Origin: Ornithinicoccus hortensis
GTDB taxonomy: Bacteria; Actinomycetota; Actinomycetes; Actinomycetales; Dermatophilaceae
Direction: 5' to 3'
Assembly: GCF_006716185.1 (NCBI RefSeq)
Contig: NZ_VFOP01000001.1
Span: forward strand, 1,674,001-1,738,000
DNA length: 64,000 nt
Shown: piece after piece, positions 59,369-64,000 of the stretch
How positions within the stretch are numbered: position 1 is the first letter of the stretch
Layout: every line of letters starts with the position of its first letter
Position numbers and translations under genes: made by a program
The notes under the pieces: generated by a model
Seen by the model: the letters and a program-made list of their open reading frames with translations, nothing else
Databases searched by the model: none
Told to the model about the DNA's origin: nothing

Positions 59369-62300
59369 ATGCCCGAGCACGCCCGCCCTCCTCGGCGTGC
59401 CCGTCGACCGGGACGTCGCCCGCCCAGGCAGGGCGGCGACCCCGCGGCCAGGGCGGAGCGCCTCGCCCGACGCCGGGCGCTGGTGCCGACCGGGATCGAC
59501 TACCCGGCCGACTTGCCGGTGGTCGAGCGCCGGGACGACATCGCGGGGGCCATCCGGGACCACCAGGTCGTCATCGTGGCGGGCGAGACAGGGTCGGGCA
59601 AGACCACCCAGCTGCCCAAGATCTGTCTGGAGCTCGGCCGCGGGGTGAACGGCACGATCGGGCACACCCAGCCGCGCCGGATCGCGGCCCGTTCGGTGGC
59701 CGAGCGGATCGCCGAGGAACTGGGCGTGGAGACCGGTGGCGTGGTCGGCTACCAGGTGCGGTTCACCGACCACTCGACCAGGGACACCCTGGTCAAGGTG
59801 ATGACCGACGGCATCCTGCTGGCCGAGCTGCAGCGCGACCGGGAGCTTCGCCGCTACGACACGCTGATCATCGACGAGGCGCACGAGCGCAGCCTCAACA
59901 TCGACTTCATCCTCGGCTACCTGCGCCAGCTGCTCCCGCGCCGTCCGGACCTCAAGGTGATCATCACCTCGGCCACCATCGACGTGGAGCGTTTTGCCGA
60001 ACACTTCGCCGACGGGGAGGGGTGCCCGGCACCGGTCGTCGAGGTGTCCGGGCGGACCTACCCGGTCGAGGTGCGTTACCGCCCCCTGGTGCGCCCCGGC
60101 CCGCCGGCGAAGGACGGCACCCCGACCACCGTGGACGTCGACCAGGTCACCGGGCTGTGCGAGGCCGTCGAGGAGCTGTGGACCGAGTCCCCGGACGACG
60201 GTGGGCCCCAGGACATCCTGGTGTTCTGTTCCGGCGAGCGGGAGATCCGGGACGCCGCCGACGCCCTCGCGGGTCTGAACCTGCCGGCCACCGAGGTGCT
60301 CCCGCTCTACGGCCGGCTCTCCGCGGCCGAACAGCACCGGGTGTTCTCCCGGCATGCCGGGCGCCGGATCGTGGTCTCCACCAACGTGGCCGAGACCTCG
60401 CTCACCGTGCCGGGGATCCGGTATGTCGTCGACACCGGCACCGCGCGGATCTCCCGCTACAGCCAGCGGCTGAAGGTGCAGCGCCTGCCGATCGAACCGA
60501 TCAGCCAGGCCAGTGCCAACCAGCGCTCCGGCCGGTGCGGGCGCCTCGCCGACGGCATCGCGGTCCGGCTCTACTCGGAGGAGGACTTCGCGTCGCGACC
60601 GGAGTTCACCGACCCCGAGATCCTGCGGACCAACCTGGCCAGCGTCATCCTGCAGATGACCAGCCTGGGACTGGGAGAGATCGCCGCCTTCCCCTTCGTC
60701 GAGCCGCCGGACTCCCGCCAGGTGGCCGACGGGGTGCGGTTGCTCACCGAGTTGCAGGCGATCGACCCGGACGCCCCGGTCCACCTCCCGCGCAAGCGGC
60801 TCACGGCATACGGCAGGGCGATCGCCCAGCTCCCGGTGGACCCGCGGCTGGCCCGGATGCTGATCGAGGCCGAGCGCAACGGTGCGCTGCGCGAGGTGCT
60901 GGTCATCGTGTCCGCCCTGTCGATCCAGGACCCCAGGGAACGGCCGACCGACAAGCAGGCGCAGGCAGACCAGTCGCACGCGCGCTTCCGGGAGGGGGCC
61001 GACGACTCCGACTTCCTGACCATCCTGAACCTCTGGCGCTACCTGAAGCGGCAGCAGAAGGAGCTCTCCGGCAGCGCGTTCCGGCGGATGTGCAAACGGG
61101 AGTACCTGCACTACCTGCGGGTCCGCGAGTGGCAGGACCTGCACACCCAGCTCAAGCAGGCGTGCAAGCAGGTCGGGCTGGGCCTCAACGACAACGACGC
61201 GGGACCGGACGCGATCCACCAGTCGCTGCTGGCGGGCCTGCTCTCGCTGGTCGGGCTCTACGACAGGGACAAGCGCGAGTACCTCGGGGCGCGCGGCGCC
61301 CGGTTCCACCTCCAGCCGGGTTCGGCGCTGTTCAAGAAGAACCCCGACTGGGTGATGACCGCCGAGCTGGTCGAGACCACCCGGCTGTGGGCGCGGGTCA
61401 ATGCGCGCACCGACCCGGCCTGGGTGGAGCGGGCGGCGGGCCACCTGGTGAAGCGCAGCTACTCCGAGCCCCGGTGGTCACGCAGCCGCGGCAGCGCGAT
61501 CGCCGACGAACGGGTGACCCTGTATGGCGTGCCGCTGGCCGCCGGTCGCGCCGTCCCGCTGGGCAGGGTGGACCCGGAGACGGCCCGCGACCTGTTCATC
61601 CGGCACGGACTTGTCGAGGGCGACTGGGACACCCGGCACGACTTCTTCCACGCCAACCGCAAGCTGATCCGGCAGCTGGGCGAGCTGGAGGCGCGGGCCC
61701 GCCGCCGCGACATCCTGGTCGACGACGAGACCCTGGTCGAGTTCTACGACCAGCGCATCCCGGCCGAGGTGGTGTCCGGGGCCCACTTCGACACCTGGTG
61801 GAAGCGGGCCCGGCGGGGGGATGCCGAGCTGCTCACCTTCACCGAGGACCTGCTGGTCAGCGACGGGGCCGGCCGGGTCAGCGACAGCGACTACCCGGGC
61901 ACCTGGCGACAAGGCGACCTGGAGCTCCCGCTCACCTACCAGTTCTCACCCGGATCCGACGCCGACGGCGTGACCGTGCACATCCCGATCGAGGTGCTCA
62001 ACCGGCTCACCCCCGACGGGTTCGACTGGCTGGTGCCCGGACTGCGCGAGGACCTGGTGACCGCGCTGGTCAAGGCGCTGCCGAAGGCCACCAGACGGCA
62101 CTTCGTGCCCGCCCCAGACCACGCCCGGCGGGCGCTGCGGGCGATGGGCCCGGAGGGCGGGTCGGGGCCGATCGACGAGGCGCTCGCCGACGCGCTGTCG
62201 GCCGACGGCCCGGTGCGGGTCGATCCGGACGAATTCGACTGGGCCAGGGTGCCGGACCATCTGCGGGTCACCTTCCGGGTCGAGCGGCGCGCCGACCCGG

Positions 62301-63307
62301 CCGGGCGTCGGGGTGGCCGGCCGCGGGGCCGCGTCGAGGTGCTCGGCGAGGGCAAGGACCTCGCGGCCCTGCAACAGCAGCTGGCCCCCCAGGTCCGCAC
62401 CACCATGGCCCGGGCGGCCGCCTCCGTGGAGAAGCAGGGGCTGACGACCTGGGACTTCGGGGTGCTGCCGGAGACCTTCGAGCAGCAGGTCGGGCCCCGG
62501 ACGGTGCAGGGCTACCCGGCCCTGGTCGACACCGGGTCCGCGGTCGACATCCGGGTGCTCGGCACCGCCTCGGAGCGGGACCGCGCCACCCGCCTGGGCA
62601 TCCGCCGGCTGTTGCTGCTCAACACCACGGCGCCCTGGAAGCGGCTGTTGGCGCTGCTGACCAACCAGCAGAAGCTGGCGCTGGGCAACAACCCGCACGG
62701 CTCGGTGCCCGCGCTGCTGGAGGACGCGCTGGCCTGCGCGGTGGACTCGGTCGTCGCGGAGATGCCGGGCGCCACGGTCCGCAGACCGGAGGACTTCGAC
62801 GCGGCCCTGTCGCAGGTGCGCCAGCAGGCGGTGCCCCGGGTGCTGCAGATCGTGGAGAACCTGGTGCCGGTCCTCGACACGGCCCGGGAGGTCGGGCTCG
62901 CCCTGACCCGGCTGACCAGCCCGGCGGCGGCGGACCTCGCCACCGACCTCAGGCGCCAACTGGACCAGCTGGTCCGGCCGGGCTTCGTGGCCGACACCGG
63001 GTACACGCGGCTGCCGCACCTGCGGCGCTACCTGGCGGGCATGGCCGAGCGCCTGGAGAAGGGGCCGCAGGACGTGCGGCGCGACGCCGATCGGATGGCG
63101 ACGGTCCACCAGGTCGAGCAGGAGTATGCCGACTTCCTGGCCCAGCTGCCCCCGCACCGGCGGACCGATCCGGACGTGGTCGACATCGGCTGGCAGCTGC
63201 AGGAGCTCCGGGTCAGCCTGTTCGCCCAGCGTCTCGGCACGCCGCAGCCGGTCTCGGCCAAGCGGATCTACGCCGCGATGGACCGCGCGGAGGACGCCAC
63301 GGCGTGA
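59369..63307 (+). CDS. hrpA: ATP-dependent RNA helicase HrpA
   Basis: 1312 aa from the ATG at 59369; a CAGGAT -10-like box 6 nt before it suggests a leaderless mRNA. DEAH-box motifs: GETGSGKTTQLPK (near 72), DEAHERSLN (near 169), SATID, TNVAETSLTVPGI and QRSGRCGR, then HA2/OB-fold regions and the long HrpA-specific C-terminus (DUF3418: DYPGTWRQGDLELPLTYQF onward). HrpA remodels structured or stalled mRNAs and ribosomes. A perfect 12-bp tandem duplication begins at its stop codon. Confidence 0.93.
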   Translation: MPEHARPPRRARRPGRRPPRQGGDPAARAERLARRRALVPTGIDYPADLPVVERRDDIAGAIRDHQVVIVAGETGSGKTTQLPKICLELGRGVNGTIGHTQPRRIAARSVAERIAEELGVETGGVVGYQVRFTDHSTRDTLVKVMTDGILLAELQRDRELRRYDTLIIDEAHERSLNIDFILGYLRQLLPRRPDLKVIITSATIDVERFAEHFADGEGCPAPVVEVSGRTYPVEVRYRPLVRPGPPAKDGTPTTVDVDQVTGLCEAVEELWTESPDDGGPQDILVFCSGEREIRDAADALAGLNLPATEVLPLYGRLSAAEQHRVFSRHAGRRIVVSTNVAETSLTVPGIRYVVDTGTARISRYSQRLKVQRLPIEPISQASANQRSGRCGRLADGIAVRLYSEEDFASRPEFTDPEILRTNLASVILQMTSLGLGEIAAFPFVEPPDSRQVADGVRLLTELQAIDPDAPVHLPRKRLTAYGRAIAQLPVDPRLARMLIEAERNGALREVLVIVSALSIQDPRERPTDKQAQADQSHARFREGADDSDFLTILNLWRYLKRQQKELSGSAFRRMCKREYLHYLRVREWQDLHTQLKQACKQVGLGLNDNDAGPDAIHQSLLAGLLSLVGLYDRDKREYLGARGARFHLQPGSALFKKNPDWVMTAELVETTRLWARVNARTDPAWVERAAGHLVKRSYSEPRWSRSRGSAIADERVTLYGVPLAAGRAVPLGRVDPETARDLFIRHGLVEGDWDTRHDFFHANRKLIRQLGELEARARRRDILVDDETLVEFYDQRIPAEVVSGAHFDTWWKRARRGDAELLTFTEDLLVSDGAGRVSDSDYPGTWRQGDLELPLTYQFSPGSDADGVTVHIPIEVLNRLTPDGFDWLVPGLREDLVTALVKALPKATRRHFVPAPDHARRALRAMGPEGGSGPIDEALADALSADGPVRVDPDEFDWARVPDHLRVTFRVERRADPAGRRGGRPRGRVEVLGEGKDLAALQQQLAPQVRTTMARAAASVEKQGLTTWDFGVLPETFEQQVGPRTVQGYPALVDTGSAVDIRVLGTASERDRATRLGIRRLLLLNTTAPWKRLLALLTNQQKLALGNNPHGSVPALLEDALACAVDSVVAEMPGATVRRPEDFDAALSQVRQQAVPRVLQIVENLVPVLDTAREVGLALTRLTSPAAADLATDLRRQLDQLVRPGFVADTGYTRLPHLRRYLAGMAERLEKGPQDVRRDADRMATVHQVEQEYADFLAQLPPHRRTDPDVVDIGWQLQELRVSLFAQRLGTPQPVSAKRIYAAMDRAEDATA

Positions 63308-63328
63308 GTCGTGCGGTGAGTCGTGCGG
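63305..63328 (+). repeat. Perfect 12-bp tandem duplication on the hrpA stop codon
   Basis: TGAGTCGTGCGG occurs at 63305-63316 and again at 63317-63328 with no difference. The first copy starts with the hrpA TGA. Confidence 0.9.
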
Positions 63329-63387
63329 CGGGCCGTGGGGGACGGGCGTCGTGGGAACGGACCCCGGGTCGGTAACGTCTGCGTGTC

Positions 63388-64000
63388 ATGAGACGAATCA
63401 CACGGATGCGGCGGGCGGTGACTGCGGTCGCGGCGGGTGCCGGGCTGGTCCTGGCGCTGGGGGCCTGCGGAGACGGCGAGGACACGGAGGGCGACGCGGG
63501 GGACGGCGGGGACCCGGTCTCGCAGACCGGTGGCTCCGACGGCGCCGCGGGGTCCGAGGGCACCGACACGGACGCGGCGACCGCCACGGAGGGGGCCGAC
63601 CCGGCGGCCGAGGAAGTGGCCGGTGCCCGGGCCGGTCTGGCGTCCTGGCTGGAGGAGAACAAGCCGGAGACCGCGCAGACCAGCACAGACATCCCGGACT
63701 GCCCCGCCATCACCGTCGAGCGGATGGAGGAGGCGTTGGGGGCTGCCGGGCACGAGGGGGTCTCGTTGGCCAGCTGGGGCACCGAGATCGAGTGGAGCGA
63801 GTACGAGGCGCTGCACCCCGACCTGATGGGGATCGTCTGCGGCGGGGACTCCGACGGGGACACCCACGACTCGGAGTTCGGGACGGCCAGTGGCGTCTTC
63901 GCGGTCGACCTGGCGGGCAAGTCCGACTTCGAGTCGCTGCTCAGCGCGCTGGACGTGGCCGACGCCGACAGCGTGCAGCCGCCGGAGGAGCTGGGCGGCG
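63388..64000 (+). CDS. Lipoprotein of unknown function, 3' end beyond window
   Basis: ATG at 63388, with TAACGT 10 nt upstream as a possible -10. Lipobox ALGAC, then a Gly/Asp/Thr-rich acidic linker (about 30-68) and a folded part beginning near EVAGARAGLASWLEE. Two Cys appear in CPAITVER and MGIVCGGD. About 204 residues are visible and the frame is open at the window end. No family recognised. Confidence 0.75.
   Translation, partial: MRRITRMRRAVTAVAAGAGLVLALGACGDGEDTEGDAGDGGDPVSQTGGSDGAAGSEGTDTDAATATEGADPAAEEVAGARAGLASWLEENKPETAQTSTDIPDCPAITVERMEEALGAAGHEGVSLASWGTEIEWSEYEALHPDLMGIVCGGDSDGDTHDSEFGTASGVFAVDLAGKSDFESLLSALDVADADSVQPPEELGG

Larger units (their letters stand above)
48..63130. repeat. 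Dispersed heptamer GTATGCC / GGCATAC, 34 copies
   Basis: By hand count GTATGCC starts at 48, 3130, 5797, 9887, 18385, 20489, 20606, 26572, 32110, 36824, 41583, 48329, 50581, 50641, 54045, 57916 and 63124. Its complement GGCATAC starts at 1034, 2710, 6034, 8024, 9133, 13637, 15156, 17645, 19267, 22703, 26988, 29550, 39210, 41138, 50269, 53327 and 60805. Half of them extend to GTATGCCGTG. Four are intergenic (15156, 17645, 19267, 53327). See findings. Confidence 0.75.

Noticed and set aside
48-63130. Explaining GTATGCC by a Tyr-Ala-Val codon-pair preference
   Set aside because: Copies occur in both orientations, in intergenic DNA, and with rare ATA and GCA codons. TAC GCC pairs also occur freely in the same genes, so protein sequence alone does not force the heptamer.
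1-64000. tRNA, rRNA, CRISPR arrays, insertion sequences, prophage
   Set aside because: No cloverleaf-type sequence, rRNA segment, regular spacer array, transposase, integrase or phage structural gene was recognised on either strand.

Overview
The window is very GC-rich (roughly 70% or more by eye). It uses many GTG starts, leaderless promoters with a -10 box 6-8 nt before the start codon, and ATGA stop/start overlaps. Gene content (DUF222-HNH protein, AMIN-like and other lipoproteins, TM0106-type nuclease-helicase, a pair resembling 10-methyl fatty acid synthesis genes) points to a chromosomal segment of a high-GC actinobacterium. I guess a relative of the Intrasporangiaceae, but no rRNA is present to test this. 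No tRNA, rRNA, CRISPR array, prophage or insertion sequence was seen.

Layout. 1-6.5 kb: a truncated secreted trypsin-like protease, a 51-aa membrane peptide and a secreted protein, sharing two response-regulator-like direct repeats; then a patatin lipase, a large LuxR-type ATPase regulator and a hydratase of the FAH/MhpD superfamily. 6.5-12 kb: a PPOX-fold enzyme with a lipoprotein, a GNAT plus N-acylamino-acid racemase pair, and a GT39-type glycosyltransferase. 12-16 kb: a methionine uptake operon (metN-metI-metQ-metQ) behind an S-box (SAM-I) riboswitch and a small Cys-containing leader ORF. 16-26 kb: single genes, including a probable 10-methyl branched fatty acid pair (CFA-like methyltransferase and DHCR24-like FAD enzyme), a frameshifted methyltransferase, and a divergent EamA/LysR pair.

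26-42 kb: bioY is separated from its likely partners bioM and bioN by about 14 kb of catabolic genes. These are two IclR regulators, an MFS exporter, an enolase-superfamily enzyme, and a ten-gene operon (CoA-transferase, crotonase, thioesterase, TctC-TctB-TctA transporter, LhgO-like oxidase, DHDPS-like aldolase, SDR, FAH hydrolase). The operon has a well-formed promoter and an inverted repeat just downstream, next to the divergent IclR gene. It probably imports and breaks down an unidentified carboxylic or sugar acid.

42-64 kb: acyl-CoA synthetase, a DUF222-HNH gene with repeated sequences at both sides, an APH(6)-like kinase, a PCD-glyoxalase fusion, a RecB-like nuclease/helicase, a DUF445 protein, a TetR/membrane pair, a secreted M1 peptidase, HrpA, and a truncated lipoprotein.

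Two non-gene signals stand out. GTATGCC (both strands, often extended to GTATGCCGTG) occurs far more often than composition predicts, in genes and between them. Four short tandem duplications (12-20 bp) lie exactly on stop codons.
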